From: a virus
Reading direction: 5' to 3' (one strand)
Length of the DNA: 64,000 nt
Virus record (IMG/VR): IMGVR_UViG_3300032323_003201
Span: 1-64,000 of that record
Of the stretch, positions 36,257 through 46,242 are shown one piece after another. Positions within the stretch are counted from its first letter, which is position 1, and each line of letters opens with the position of its first letter. The position numbers were made by a program, and so were the translations under genes. The notes beneath the pieces are model-generated. The model worked only from the letters and a program-made list of their open reading frames with translations. It was not told the origin of the DNA and searched no databases.

Positions 36257-38017
36257 ATGAAGTTAGGTATCAAAGGCAAGGTTGAGAAAAAAGGGATTTT
36301 TGACAAGGTGAGTGGTGTCATGGATCAGGTCATGGATGTGGTTGATAGTGTGGTTAGATTACCTATTGACTATTATTTAGAGCTGTATCAAGGTGGGAAG
36401 AGGGTCAAGGTTGTTGTCCTACCTTCCCAACCACAAGGGTTTAGCATAGAGAGAGAAACACCTAGCAAGCTAGAATACACCTTTGATGATCAATCTGTGT
36501 TTAGACAGGTTGGCACACCTCGTAAGGCAAGCATAGCAATCAAGGGAAAGGTAGGTCTTGGAGCTAGGCTAGGGAGCAAGGCAAGTGGTATCATAGGCTT
36601 TCTCACACCTGATCAATTGGTGCAAGAGTTTGGTGATTTCTTACATGAGTATGGTGAGCAAGCAAGGTCAGAGAAGAACAAGATTTTTCTTGATTTTACA
36701 GAGCTAGACACCTTCCTAAAGGATAAGAGAACCACCCTCGTTTTTAGAGCAGTGCAAGAGCAAGTCAATGCCAAGGTAGAGGTTAAGCGTTGGCGTGCTG
36801 ATAGAACAAGGTTGTCATATGATTGGACACTTGATTTAGAAGCCTATGATCAAGCTGTGCCACCAGAGAAATCATGGTATGACCAAGTGATGGATGTGGT
36901 TAAGGATGTAGAGAAGCTCACAAATTCAATTCGTGCATTTGGTGCAGTGGCAAATAATGTGGCAACCAATGCAAGTAATGTGGTTTCTAGTGTCAGTAGT
37001 GCGATTAAGAATGTTGCTCTCTTACCTATCACTATTGCAAGTGATTTCAAAAATTCATGGAAAACCTTGGGTGGTATAATTGACACGATCAAGGACGCAA
37101 TCAAGCAAATCAAATCTGCATATGGTGATGATGAGGCAACAGGTGTAAGCACAACAGCACAAGCAAGCTGGGAAATAAGGGGGTTATCCTTTGGTGATGC
37201 AATTCGTGTACAATGGAAAAATAGCAATATCCCTAATTTATCTCAAGGCACACCCATTGATTTAAATCTTCTTATCTTAACCCAAAGCTTAGAAGATCTT
37301 GCATACACCCTTGAGCTATTACAAGGCTATATTACACCCAGTCTAAAGAGTGATGATTTGGCCAAAGGCTTTCTTAGGACAGAGAGAGGCTTTAAACAAC
37401 TCTCTGCATTCAATCAAGGTTTTGATACCACCCCAAGTGTTGAGCAAGATCCTTATCCCACCTTTGAATATACTCTTAGAGTAGGTGAGAATTTACTTAC
37501 CATTGCCACAGATTTACTGAATGCACCATCTGATTGGCACAAGCTTGCCAAGCTCAATTCATGCCTTGATGCTCACACTAAAAGAGATGGGTCAATCCTA
37601 CAAGCAGGGGACATTATCCTTGTGCCAACAGATGAGGCAATCCCAAGCTTTGCACCCAACCAATACACTAGCGATTTAAAGCTAATAGATGGTGACCTTG
37701 TACTTGGTAGTGATGATCTTGCTCTTGTCTCTGGCATGGTTGCAATTAAACAATCACTTGTTTATAGGCTCACAACAGAGAAGGGACAGCTCACACTATT
37801 CCCCAACTTTGGTATACAAAAAATCATTGGCTCAAAGAATGTGAACAAGGTTAATTCTTACCTTGCTGTGGATATTAAAGAACAAATTTTAAGTGATACT
37901 AGAATTATTGATGTGCCAAGCATTTCAATCGTGGCAGATGGTGATGGGGTTGCCATAGATTTATCATGTCGCACTACACTAAATGATGATAGTATCTCTC
38001 TCATTGCACCAATATAG
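36257..38017 (+). CDS. Baseplate protein: hub-associated domain + LysM + gp25/W-like domain
   Basis: 586 residues with three recognisable parts. N-terminal 1-200 is a baseplate domain (VVLPSQPQGFSIERETPSKL). A LysM-type unit is at about 395-460 (YTLRVGENLLTIATDLLNAP ... GDIILVPTDE). The C-terminal ~120 residues (MVAIKQSLVYRLTTEKGQLT) are gp25/gpW-like wedge protein. In other phages LysM and wedge are often separate genes, so this is a natural fusion. Confidence 0.72.
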   Translation: MKLGIKGKVEKKGIFDKVSGVMDQVMDVVDSVVRLPIDYYLELYQGGKRVKVVVLPSQPQGFSIERETPSKLEYTFDDQSVFRQVGTPRKASIAIKGKVGLGARLGSKASGIIGFLTPDQLVQEFGDFLHEYGEQARSEKNKIFLDFTELDTFLKDKRTTLVFRAVQEQVNAKVEVKRWRADRTRLSYDWTLDLEAYDQAVPPEKSWYDQVMDVVKDVEKLTNSIRAFGAVANNVATNASNVVSSVSSAIKNVALLPITIASDFKNSWKTLGGIIDTIKDAIKQIKSAYGDDEATGVSTTAQASWEIRGLSFGDAIRVQWKNSNIPNLSQGTPIDLNLLILTQSLEDLAYTLELLQGYITPSLKSDDLAKGFLRTERGFKQLSAFNQGFDTTPSVEQDPYPTFEYTLRVGENLLTIATDLLNAPSDWHKLAKLNSCLDAHTKRDGSILQAGDIILVPTDEAIPSFAPNQYTSDLKLIDGDLVLGSDDLALVSGMVAIKQSLVYRLTTEKGQLTLFPNFGIQKIIGSKNVNKVNSYLAVDIKEQILSDTRIIDVPSISIVADGDGVAIDLSCRTTLNDDSISLIAPI

Positions 38018-38027
38018 GATTTGAATT

Positions 38028-39416
38028 ATGCCATATACACCTAAACCAGCTCTTGAAATATTAAGAGATTTGACAGCCATGACAATTGGTAGGACAGGTC
38101 TAAATGATATCTCTAATGGGTCTATTTTAACCACCCTCTTCTCTGCGATTGCACAGGAATTAGCTAGTGTAGAGAGAAAGCTCGTGTCTATTCGTGAGAG
38201 CTATTTCTTTGATACTGTTTCAGGGGTTGAGCTAGATGAGAGAGTGAGAGAGCTACCTCTTGGCACTGTGAGAAGATTACAAGCAAGCCATGCAAGTGGT
38301 GCAATCATTGAAGTGACTAGAGATGATACAAGTGAGAGCCTTACAATCCCTGCAGGTAGTGAGGTTGTATGCTCTCGCACTAGCATGACATATAGAACGA
38401 TTGAGGATTACACCATGGTTGTTGGTGCGTCTACTCGCTCAGGTATTTTTGTTGTTGCAAGTCAACCAGGTAGTCTTGGGAATTGTGCTATTGGGGAAAT
38501 TGACAAGATTAAATCCATGCCTGATACCATTCTATCATGCACCAATACCATTGCTCTAAATAATGGATTCGATGAAGAGGATGACAGTAGTCTTAGAGCA
38601 AGAGCTAAAACATATCTCAATTCACTTTCTCGTTCACAAAAGGCAGCACTTGAATTTCTAGCTGTGTCCTTCGTTGGTAGCACAGGGGAAAGGCTAAGAT
38701 ATGCCAAGCTTGTTGAGCCAGAGAATAGGCCTGCCTATAGTGAATTGTATGTGGATGATGGCACAGCTGAGATGAGTGTGAATACTCGCTCAAGAGTAGG
38801 CAAGGCAATTGGGGGGATTGTGCCTGTTGGTGGCCAAAGGGTCTTATACCATGAAGCACCTGCAACAGCACCTATCACAGCTAATCAAATTCGTATCAAT
38901 GGGTTAGCGATTGCATCAAGTCGTATCATCTCTTTACCAGAGAGAGGCCTAGTTTATGTGCAAGGGTTGCAAGCTGGGGATGAATGGAGCATTGGGGAAA
39001 GCTCACCATATAGGGTCTATACAGGTATTATCGCTGAAATACAAAGAGAGATTGAGGGTGATTTAGATGAGCCTACAAGGATGACAGGCTTTAGAGCAGC
39101 AGGCACAAGGGTTGTTGTAAAAGCAATCACACCCACAGTTATATCCCTACTTGTCAATCTTAAGGTAAAGCCAACTTATTCAGCAAGTGTTGTGCAATCA
39201 GCTGTTGTCCAAGCCTTGGTTGCCTATATCAATTCACTTGCACCCACAGATACATTATATGTCTCACAGCTTGTCAATATTTGCATGGATATTGATGGTG
39301 TGCTTGACATTGCCTTTATCAATGCAGATGAGACACCACTACAAAATATTGAGCCACAAACCTCTTCACCCACACGAATAAAAACAGAAAATATTACAGT
39401 TAGAGTAGGAGCTTAA
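38028..39416 (+). CDS. Baseplate J-like wedge protein
   Basis: 462 residues. YFFDTVSGVELDERVRELPL, LTIPAGSEVVCS and the acidic FDEEDDSSLRARAKTYLNSL are typical of gpJ/gp6 baseplate wedge proteins. It follows the gp25-like domain as in other contractile tails. Ends with the ribosome site for the next gene. Confidence 0.85.
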   Translation: MPYTPKPALEILRDLTAMTIGRTGLNDISNGSILTTLFSAIAQELASVERKLVSIRESYFFDTVSGVELDERVRELPLGTVRRLQASHASGAIIEVTRDDTSESLTIPAGSEVVCSRTSMTYRTIEDYTMVVGASTRSGIFVVASQPGSLGNCAIGEIDKIKSMPDTILSCTNTIALNNGFDEEDDSSLRARAKTYLNSLSRSQKAALEFLAVSFVGSTGERLRYAKLVEPENRPAYSELYVDDGTAEMSVNTRSRVGKAIGGIVPVGGQRVLYHEAPATAPITANQIRINGLAIASSRIISLPERGLVYVQGLQAGDEWSIGESSPYRVYTGIIAEIQREIEGDLDEPTRMTGFRAAGTRVVVKAITPTVISLLVNLKVKPTYSASVVQSAVVQALVAYINSLAPTDTLYVSQLVNICMDIDGVLDIAFINADETPLQNIEPQTSSPTRIKTENITVRVGA

Positions 39417-39417
39417 C

Positions 39418-40794
39418 ATGACTATCAAGAAAAAAGTTTTATTACAGCCACTTGAAAGACTTGACCTTGAGGATGTTCAAGGCTTGCAGGATATTGTACA
39501 TGAGCAAATGAGTAGATTACTTGGGGGTTTAGTGACAAATGGGGGTGGCTTACTAAAGAAATGGAGTAGTGCAACCACTGTAAATAATACAAACCACCTA
39601 ATCAATTTCAGTAATTTTAGTTTTTTCTCTCGTTCTATCATAGGAACAGATGCTAGTCAAGGCTCTGTCTGTATCTTTGATAGTAGTTTATCAACAAATA
39701 GCACCTGTGATTTTACAACAGCTCGCTCACTAACCCAAGCTTACTATACTGCTAATTCTAGCCTTCCACCAAATCCCACAAGTGAAAGCTATGTTTCTGC
39801 AACCCATGCTCAATATTACCCACCTATCTTTGTAAAGCGTGTGCTTGCTAATGCAGAGACACAAAACAGACGATTTTGGTCAGTGGTGGATGGTGCAGAG
39901 ACTACACAAGCAATTGCAACTAGACAGATTGAAAGCACTCAATTTTATGTAGGTGTGCCAAGTGATTTGGGGGATGAGGGAGAAGCATGGTCTCTTATTG
40001 GTAGAATTACCTCTTGGTCTCTCTCTGGTAGTACAGTACAGCTCGCACTTGCAGGTATCACACCCTTCTATTTATCTGACCAGCTTGTAGGCAATTCGTT
40101 GTATGTGGATAAAACAAGTGAATGGATTGCACTTACAAATCCAAGTGGTATTGGTGGATTACAAGAAGGCATGGGTTATTTAAGATCAAGGCTTGATGAT
40201 TTGGCAGATACCTTTAGCACACTCTCAACCACTCTCACAACCTTCATGAGTAAGAAAAAGAGAGGCTCAATCACTGCCAAGCATATTCTTAATCTCACTA
40301 ACCCCTACACCAATACACTAACAATCAATCAAAACTCACTTGATGATTTCAACCTCGATATAAGACAAGATTTTGATCCTGTAGACAATGTTGGCACAAT
40401 CACCACACCCTACACAGCACAAAAGGTCAATGCAAGCAGTGATGGTGTAAAGGCAATGCTCGCAAGTTATGTTGTTCTTGTGCCACAAGCCTATGAGAAC
40501 ATGCTTTTCAATTGTACGATAAACACCATTGTGCCTATGATCGATACTGTGTCAGCTGGTGTGCTAATCGATTTTAGGGGACAAGACACTAAAGGCTTTG
40601 ATATTTTACTAGATGGTAATGAAACGAATATCACCAATGCAAACAAGGTTAGATTGATATACTATAAGGATGCAAGTGGCACAGCTCTCACAGGCTATGG
40701 CTTTAAAATTAGACGAAGAGATTACCTAAATACTGCCTACACACAAGATACCTACAATATCTCTCTATTCTCACTAGATGTCACAATAGGATAA
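39418..40794 (+). CDS. Baseplate-associated protein (unrecognised)
   Basis: 458 residues in the position of tail protein I or a fibre-linking protein. N-terminal helical segment (LERLDLEDVQGLQDIVHEQM) suggests a baseplate attachment domain, followed by beta-rich sequence with aromatic and Ser/Thr-rich stretches. No family recognised. The next genes encode fibre components, so an attachment role is plausible. Confidence 0.6.
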   Translation: MTIKKKVLLQPLERLDLEDVQGLQDIVHEQMSRLLGGLVTNGGGLLKKWSSATTVNNTNHLINFSNFSFFSRSIIGTDASQGSVCIFDSSLSTNSTCDFTTARSLTQAYYTANSSLPPNPTSESYVSATHAQYYPPIFVKRVLANAETQNRRFWSVVDGAETTQAIATRQIESTQFYVGVPSDLGDEGEAWSLIGRITSWSLSGSTVQLALAGITPFYLSDQLVGNSLYVDKTSEWIALTNPSGIGGLQEGMGYLRSRLDDLADTFSTLSTTLTTFMSKKKRGSITAKHILNLTNPYTNTLTINQNSLDDFNLDIRQDFDPVDNVGTITTPYTAQKVNASSDGVKAMLASYVVLVPQAYENMLFNCTINTIVPMIDTVSAGVLIDFRGQDTKGFDILLDGNETNITNANKVRLIYYKDASGTALTGYGFKIRRRDYLNTAYTQDTYNISLFSLDVTIG

Positions 40795-40797
40795 AAC

Positions 40798-42411
40798 ATG
40801 ATTACTACATACACAAGCAGTCAAACTAACCCTCTAGCAAGTCAACATGATAAGATTATTGATCTAGGTAGTGTGAGTTTACCACAAACAGGCATCCAAT
40901 TGTATGGACAAGCTCAAGATAGCAATCACCCATCAGCCAGCTTTCTTTATTCATGGACACTGTCAAAGCCAAGTGGTAGTAATGCATCCTTGAGTAGTAG
41001 CACCATCCAAAACCCCATCCTTAACAATGTTGATATTTGGGGGAATTACAGAGTCTTTTTGATTGCTACCAACACAAGCACAGGTGAGCGAAGTCAGAGC
41101 GATGCTATTATTGCACCATCCACTTCTTTTGTTCATGTTCGTGTCCTATCAGAGAGTAAGGGTCTTCAGAAGCCTGCTGTTGGTGAAAGAAATTGGCAAT
41201 CAAGCTTTAATGACCTAGTGGATAGTGTAGAGAATGATATTGGTGGAGCATCTAGCATGGCACAGCTCACAGATGTAGACACCACTGGCAAGGCTCAAGG
41301 TAAATATGTGAGATATGATGAAGCTAGTCAAAAATTTACCATGCAAGACGCAGATCAAATCATATCTATCCCCCCTGCACTAAATGACCTTTCAGATGTG
41401 AGTGTGTCTAGTGCAACACAGGGTCAAGTGTTGGTGCGTGGTGCAAGTGAATGGGTGGCACAGGATTTAAATGTAAGTGGTGGTGCAACCAAATTGAATG
41501 ATCTTACAGATTGTGCGAATGTCAGTAGTTATCCTTTGAGTGGGGAAATCCTTATGTATGACTCTGCACAAGGGTGGAAAAACCAAAGCATACCATCTGC
41601 ACCAAGTCAAAATTTAAATGTGGGTGCAAACGATGTTATTCTGCCTATCACAGTGGTTGACCTTGCAAATGATAAGCTTTCTTTTCATGGCACAAGTGGT
41701 GAGATTGATGTAGTAAAGACTAAAAGTGGCAATGACCTTAGAATCACCATGAGCCTACCTTCGTCCATTAGTGCAAATGCAAGCACAGCCACAAAGCTTG
41801 CCACAACTCGCTTGATTTCTATTACTGGTGCAGTCAGTGGATCTGCCAGCTTTGATGGAAGTGCACCTATCACAATTGATACAACTTCAAATATCAGCAT
41901 ACCTGCACAGTGGATTACATATAGCCAACAATCAACAGCCACGATTGCTGTGGCTACTAAGGACATATCTAATCCAAATCTAACAGGTGCATTTAGTGAA
42001 GGCACTTTATCAAAGGATTTTAGTAGTGAAATTGCTTTACACCCCCACCTAGTATGGAGAAACAACACAGGCACAACCATTAAGATTACATACATTGACC
42101 TTGTTGTCTTTAGTGGTGGGTCTCAAGATGGTGATGCAGCACCTGCAGATGAGTATACCTTCTCACTTGTGAAATGTGTGACACCTGAAGCACTCGCTTT
42201 AAATACATGGGTTGACCAAAATGTATTAATAGAAGCGATAAGATCCTCCAATGTTAACTATAAAAATCATCGACCCTTACCAGCTTATTTGGATTTGAAT
42301 ACAAACCCTGTGTCTATTCCTAATGGTCAATGGTTTGGGATTAAAGTTTTATCTCACCCTTACCATCATGGCTATGGTCTAGCAGGCACAATCACTGCCT
42401 ATTTAGCATAG
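40798..42411 (+). CDS. Tail fibre-like protein with one shared fibre repeat
   Basis: 537 residues. N-terminal Ig/PKD-like pattern (FLYSWTLSKPSGSNASLSSS). Later NDLSDVSVSSATQGQVLVRG and LATTRLISITGAVSGSASFD; the latter is the same repeat that occurs seven times in the fibre at 11909. The C-terminal ~140 residues are unique and may bind receptor or a partner. The shared module suggests exchange between fibre genes. Confidence 0.72.
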   Translation: MITTYTSSQTNPLASQHDKIIDLGSVSLPQTGIQLYGQAQDSNHPSASFLYSWTLSKPSGSNASLSSSTIQNPILNNVDIWGNYRVFLIATNTSTGERSQSDAIIAPSTSFVHVRVLSESKGLQKPAVGERNWQSSFNDLVDSVENDIGGASSMAQLTDVDTTGKAQGKYVRYDEASQKFTMQDADQIISIPPALNDLSDVSVSSATQGQVLVRGASEWVAQDLNVSGGATKLNDLTDCANVSSYPLSGEILMYDSAQGWKNQSIPSAPSQNLNVGANDVILPITVVDLANDKLSFHGTSGEIDVVKTKSGNDLRITMSLPSSISANASTATKLATTRLISITGAVSGSASFDGSAPITIDTTSNISIPAQWITYSQQSTATIAVATKDISNPNLTGAFSEGTLSKDFSSEIALHPHLVWRNNTGTTIKITYIDLVVFSGGSQDGDAAPADEYTFSLVKCVTPEALALNTWVDQNVLIEAIRSSNVNYKNHRPLPAYLDLNTNPVSIPNGQWFGIKVLSHPYHHGYGLAGTITAYLA

Positions 42412-42424
42412 AAAGGATTAGATC

Positions 42425-43261
42425 ATGGAAACTGGCTTTGGCTCACCTACCTATCCCAAGGTTTTTGATAATGGCTTTGGCTCACCATATAGCACCATAC
42501 AAAGAGACACTGGCTTTGGCTCACCCTATGATCTATCTGTATCTAGTAGCTCACTTAGTCAAGTGCTTGTCCCCAACCATGGTGGCACTAGACTTCATAT
42601 CTATGCAGATTGGAAAACCCTAGCAAGCACTACTCGCTATCCCTTTGTTGTGGGTGGCTTTAGGGTGTCTTTCCTAGATAGCATGGGTCTAGTGAAGGCT
42701 GTATCTCATGGGGGTTTTCCCAAGTCTATGGGTGTGTGCTATACAGATGTTTGGCAAACAATGCTTGTGTGCTATGTGCCACCTCTTATCAAAGGCACAT
42801 ATTCAATTTTAGTAGAGTGGGGAAATAACAAAAGCTTGAAGCTTGATGACTCGCTTGTAGTGGTGGATAAATTTAGAGCATCATCTGTTTATTCTATGAG
42901 AAAGCAACTACCACCTTCTTTGGCAACAGGTGCTAGAGATAGTAGACTTGACCCAATCGCACAGGATGAATTTGATTTTGGTGTGCTAGAAAGTCTATTG
43001 CTCACAGTGGGTGAACAAATCCACAACCTCGTAGGCCAACCCACCACAATTCTTTCTATGGATTTTGATGATATTCATGATTTGGTCTTACATGTAGAGA
43101 GTACACTTGGCTTTCCAGAGCAAGGCTCTCTCTTTGTAGAGAATAGAAGATTTACATATACAAGCAAGACAAATACCAGCTTTATTGGTCTTGCTTTTAC
43201 CAAGCTGGCATTGCCAATTTTAAGAGGGGGGGTTGTATCCTATGCTGTCTCCAATAGCTAA
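42425..43261 (+). CDS. Tail-region protein with GFGSPY repeats
   Basis: 278 residues. The N-terminus repeats GFGSP three times (residues 4-8, 17-21, 30-34). The centre is beta-rich with an Ig-like GTYSILVEWGN. No family recognised. It precedes another tail gene and overlaps it by 20-29 bases. Probably a minor tail or fibre-adaptor protein. Confidence 0.6.
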   Translation: METGFGSPTYPKVFDNGFGSPYSTIQRDTGFGSPYDLSVSSSSLSQVLVPNHGGTRLHIYADWKTLASTTRYPFVVGGFRVSFLDSMGLVKAVSHGGFPKSMGVCYTDVWQTMLVCYVPPLIKGTYSILVEWGNNKSLKLDDSLVVVDKFRASSVYSMRKQLPPSLATGARDSRLDPIAQDEFDFGVLESLLLTVGEQIHNLVGQPTTILSMDFDDIHDLVLHVESTLGFPEQGSLFVENRRFTYTSKTNTSFIGLAFTKLALPILRGGVVSYAVSNS

Positions 43262-44048
43262 AGCAGACCAAATCAAGAATGAAACTCTTTTACATAGAGC
43301 AAGTGGGATTGATTTCCAACGAATGCTTTCTCTCTATGGCTTTCATCGCTTGCCTTTTATCCCTGAGCAATATGTCAGAGAAGCTCTACGATCAGTGGCT
43401 TTTGGTGCAAGAGGCACAATAGGCACTGCCTTTGCCTTCTTTAAAAATTTACTACAAGGTTGGATTGATAGCACAGAAATACAAGTGCTTTCAATTGGTA
43501 GTCGCACACTACAAGGCACAGGCTTTCATACTAGATATGAGGGTAGGTGGTGTGAGATAGATGGTGTCATCCACTACATAGAAAGGGTCAGTGGATCTAC
43601 CAATCTTATTTTTAGTGATATATCCACAAGCTTGTGGAAAAAGGCTAGCTTTAAGGCTGGTGATACATACACAATCAAAATTCTACCTTTTTGGGTTGCA
43701 CAAGACGATTTAGGCTTGCTTGGGATTTACATTGATGGGTCTATATTCAGTGCACCTACCACATACATGAGAGTAGATGGAGAGCCAAGAGAGAATGACC
43801 CACTTGGTGGCATACTTGTACCACAAGCACAAACAAGTGATGACGCACCAGCTCTCTATTTTGCATCAACAGATATATCATCTGTGATTGAATATGCATG
43901 GGAACAGATTTTAGCTGCAGGGATAAGAGGCAAGCTTTTGTCTAGGGAATGGACACCAGAGGGTGAGCCACAAATTTTCTCATCAATTTACAATTCAAAT
44001 TTAGGTTTCTTTGGGGATATCGTGAGTGTAGAGCCTTCCAATTTTTAA
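43233..44048 (+). CDS. Tail/baseplate-distal protein (unrecognised)
   Basis: 271 residues. N-terminal helical region (FGARGTIGTAFAFFKNLLQG) and beta-rich rest. TTG 43233 follows GAGGGGGG with good spacing; ATG 43242 is an alternative. The last gene of the rightward structural block; its stop overlaps the stop of the leftward nuclease-like gene by four bases. Confidence 0.6.
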   Translation: MYPMLSPIAKADQIKNETLLHRASGIDFQRMLSLYGFHRLPFIPEQYVREALRSVAFGARGTIGTAFAFFKNLLQGWIDSTEIQVLSIGSRTLQGTGFHTRYEGRWCEIDGVIHYIERVSGSTNLIFSDISTSLWKKASFKAGDTYTIKILPFWVAQDDLGLLGIYIDGSIFSAPTTYMRVDGEPRENDPLGGILVPQAQTSDDAPALYFASTDISSVIEYAWEQILAAGIRGKLLSREWTPEGEPQIFSSIYNSNLGFFGDIVSVEPSNF

Positions 44049-44614
44049 GCTCTTGATAACTGCCTAATAATTCTCGCTCTTTCTTCCCTTGCCTCTCGAA
44101 TTGCATCATCAAGGCTCATGAGCTGATCTTGTCGTACACCATTACCTAAATCAGTGCCATCTTGAAGCACGATTTTTTGACCAAAAGCCTTGTGGAAGGG
44201 AATAGCACCTAGAAAGCGATTTCCCCATTTTTCATCTTCATGCACAAGTACATAGATATCAATGACAGTATTTTTTTTAGATTGGGGAACAAGTAAATTT
44301 GAATGTGAATATCTTACACCTTTGATATCCAAGAGGACACCATCATAATTTAAATCGCCTAAATCTGTGCCTTTGATTGCAGAGCGATTACCTGATTTAA
44401 ACACCTGCTCAATATCCAACCCAAGAGTGATGGCCATGCTTGCCTCACATACAATTCCACGAAGCTCAATAGTCTCTTGTGACTCAGTGGATTTCTTTGC
44501 ATCCTTCCACCAAGGCTTGGCTAGGTTTTCTTGGGTGCGTCTCTTGGCTGCTCTTTTGCATCTGTCCATCAAGTCATCTGGGATGGGTGCAAGTGTGTCT
44601 TTTTTTCTAAGCAT
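44045..44614 (-). CDS. PD-(D/E)XK nuclease-like protein
   Basis: 189 residues from ATG 44614 (GGAG nine bases upstream). IVCEASMAITLGLDI followed by DLGDLNYDGVLLDIKGVRYS, with D...DIK active-site spacing, then LLVPQSKKNTVIDIYVLV. The pattern fits small phage nucleases of the PD-(D/E)XK fold. C-terminal helix is basic. Transcribed from its own leftward promoter, isolated between late genes and endolysin, like other accessory nucleases. Substrate unknown. Confidence 0.6.
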   Translation of the reverse strand: MLRKKDTLAPIPDDLMDRCKRAAKRRTQENLAKPWWKDAKKSTESQETIELRGIVCEASMAITLGLDIEQVFKSGNRSAIKGTDLGDLNYDGVLLDIKGVRYSHSNLLVPQSKKNTVIDIYVLVHEDEKWGNRFLGAIPFHKAFGQKIVLQDGTDLGNGVRQDQLMSLDDAIREAREERARIIRQLSRA

Positions 44615-44663
44615 TGTATTTCTCCAAAGTTGAAAAAGTTTTTTAGATTTGCTTTGTGAGTAT

Positions 44664-44692
44664 AGCATATAATAAAAAATGCATGTGTACAA
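44664..44692 (-). promoter_or_regulatory. Leftward promoter for nuclease-like gene
   Basis: On the minus strand TTGTAC, 17-base spacer, TATGCT; a TATACT overlaps just downstream. The leader contains ACAAAGCAAATC and AAAAAACTTTTTC, matching the leader pattern at 2050-2080. Confidence 0.55.
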
Positions 44693-44719
44693 TGAAAAAG
44701 TTAAAAAATTTAAATTTAA

Positions 44720-44747
44720 GTGGGTGAGGCGTTGCACCTACACCCAC
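44720..44747 (-). terminator. Terminator-like hairpin (leftward)
   Basis: GTGGGTGAGG and CCTACACCCAC pair with one bulge and a short loop. Read leftward it is followed by a T/A-rich run. It could stop leftward transcripts coming from the gene at 45233. Confidence 0.4.
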
Positions 44748-44789
44748 AAAAACAAGGCTCGATTGCCACCAACAGAATAAAGGAAAATC

Positions 44790-45230
44790 ATGAGTGTGTC
44801 AAAAGTTGTAATGAAGCCTGCTCTGCTTAGTAGAGAGCAAAAGCATGATATGCAGATAACCCCCAATTTCAATTTGCATGAGCTTGAGTTTAGATCAGTG
44901 ATACCTGATGAATATCTAAGCAATGCAAAGAGCTTATTAATTGAGCTACAAAAGGTCAGAGACGCACTAGGCAAGCCTATCATCATCACAAGTGGCTATA
45001 GGTCATCTGAATATAATAGTGAGATTGGGGGAGCTACGAAGAGCCAACATATCACAGCCAGTGCAGTTGATTGCTATGCTAGCGATATGGATATTAAAGC
45101 ATTTCACAAATTTGTGAGAGATGGTATCAAGGCAAAAAAATGGCAATTTGGGGGATTAGGCTTTTATGATCGTGGGTGGATACATGCAGATATTAGGAAA
45201 TCCCCCCACCTTGTAGAGTGGATTGGCTAG
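44790..45230 (+). CDS. M15-type peptidoglycan peptidase (endolysin candidate)
   Basis: 146 residues. SGYRSSEYNSEIGGATKSQH and ITASAVD give zinc ligands His87 and Asp94, and the C-terminal GLGFYDRGWIHADIR supplies His132, the Peptidase_M15_3 pattern. It would cleave peptide stems of peptidoglycan. It lies alone at the end of the structural block; with the transglycosylase at 18681 the phage has two cell-wall enzymes. No signal peptide seen. Confidence 0.85.
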   Translation: MSVSKVVMKPALLSREQKHDMQITPNFNLHELEFRSVIPDEYLSNAKSLLIELQKVRDALGKPIIITSGYRSSEYNSEIGGATKSQHITASAVDCYASDMDIKAFHKFVRDGIKAKKWQFGGLGFYDRGWIHADIRKSPHLVEWIG

Positions 45231-45232
45231 GC

Positions 45233-46123
45233 TTATTCCCAAATTCGCCAAGCGTCTTTCTCATCAAAAGGCTCACCTTCGTCAACAAGCTCAGTGCAGC
45301 CACAATCAAGAGCGATTTGCATCAAGTCTAGTGCATCACCCTTGTCCCCACTCTCAAGAAATGACTCCCAAGCACAGAGCATGTTCTCTTGCACCCACTC
45401 TCGTGCTTGGGTCAAGGTTTTCAATTTCCCCTCTGGCAAATCATATTGATAGCCATGATTGAAACCATCACCATACACACCACAGGAATACACAGACATT
45501 TTGAAGGTGTCAGTGCTTAGGGACACAAACCAAAGCTTGTCTGCATTGGGTTGGATTGCCTTCATGCTGTCAACCAAGTCTTGGATATCAGTTGCATTTC
45601 TGATGATACGAACCATGTCCAAATACTTGGTCTTCTCTGAGATTGCATTCAAGAAGATTTGCACACCTTGACAGCTACCACGCACACCAAATGACTTGGT
45701 AATGTCAACAATGGTCACACCATTATTTGATACAGTGGTGTCCACAGTGTAGCCATTGATATCCATGGTGCTTGTCTTGATTTCTACTGCATCAATGGTT
45801 GCTTGCTTTTCTGCCTTGAGGGTTGCAAGCTTTTCTTCCAACACTTTGATTTCATCATCAATGGTAGCAACAGTTTCAGCTTGTGCAACAACAACAGGCT
45901 TGTCTTCTACCATGCCTTGTGACTCACAGAGTAAGAAGCACATTTGGACAGAGTAAGCAACTGGCACATACATGAAACCATCATCTTGACGAACAACAGA
46001 GTAGACACCTTCTAGGTGCAATTCAACATTGTACTTGCGACCAGCCTTGTCAACATAGGTGCGTACTAAGGTGGTTGGGTGGGTTTCTTTGGCTTGTGCG
46101 ATGAGTGCATTGAAGTCGATCAT
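45233..46123 (-). CDS. Hypothetical protein with central coiled coil
   Basis: 296 residues, no recognised family. N-terminal beta-type region, a clear coiled coil (about 88-112, DDEIKVLEEKLATLKAEKQA), then a mixed domain and acidic C-terminus. Strong promoter at 46172-46200 and good ribosome site suggest abundant early or middle expression. Converges with the endolysin gene with two bases between stops. Confidence 0.65.
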   Translation of the reverse strand: MIDFNALIAQAKETHPTTLVRTYVDKAGRKYNVELHLEGVYSVVRQDDGFMYVPVAYSVQMCFLLCESQGMVEDKPVVVAQAETVATIDDEIKVLEEKLATLKAEKQATIDAVEIKTSTMDINGYTVDTTVSNNGVTIVDITKSFGVRGSCQGVQIFLNAISEKTKYLDMVRIIRNATDIQDLVDSMKAIQPNADKLWFVSLSTDTFKMSVYSCGVYGDGFNHGYQYDLPEGKLKTLTQAREWVQENMLCAWESFLESGDKGDALDLMQIALDCGCTELVDEGEPFDEKDAWRIWE

Positions 46124-46171
46124 TTTTGTTTTCCTTTAGGATAAAGTTGTTTAGTTTGCTTTGTATATATA

Positions 46172-46200
46172 TGTATATAGTATGTATAAAAATAAGTCAA
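46172..46200 (-). promoter_or_regulatory. Leftward sigma70-like promoter
   Basis: On the minus strand TTGACT, 17-base spacer, TATACA. Upstream is TTTTTAC as at 2010-2020. The leader has ACAAAGCAAACT. Confidence 0.75.
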
Positions 46201-46202
46201 GT

Positions 46203-46227
46203 AAAAAGTTAAAAAAATTAACTTTTT
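46203..46227. repeat. Perfect AT palindrome between divergent genes
   Basis: AAAAAGTTAA, five A, TTAACTTTTT: a perfect 10-bp stem. One arm abuts the leftward -35 region, and the other leads to the ClpP-like gene. Confidence 0.8.
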
Positions 46228-46242
46228 TTAAAGAGGTGTTTT

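Noticed and set aside
44615-44737. Extended N-terminus of the nuclease-like gene
   Set aside because: It covers the promoter and leader; ATG 44614 with GGAG is the better start.
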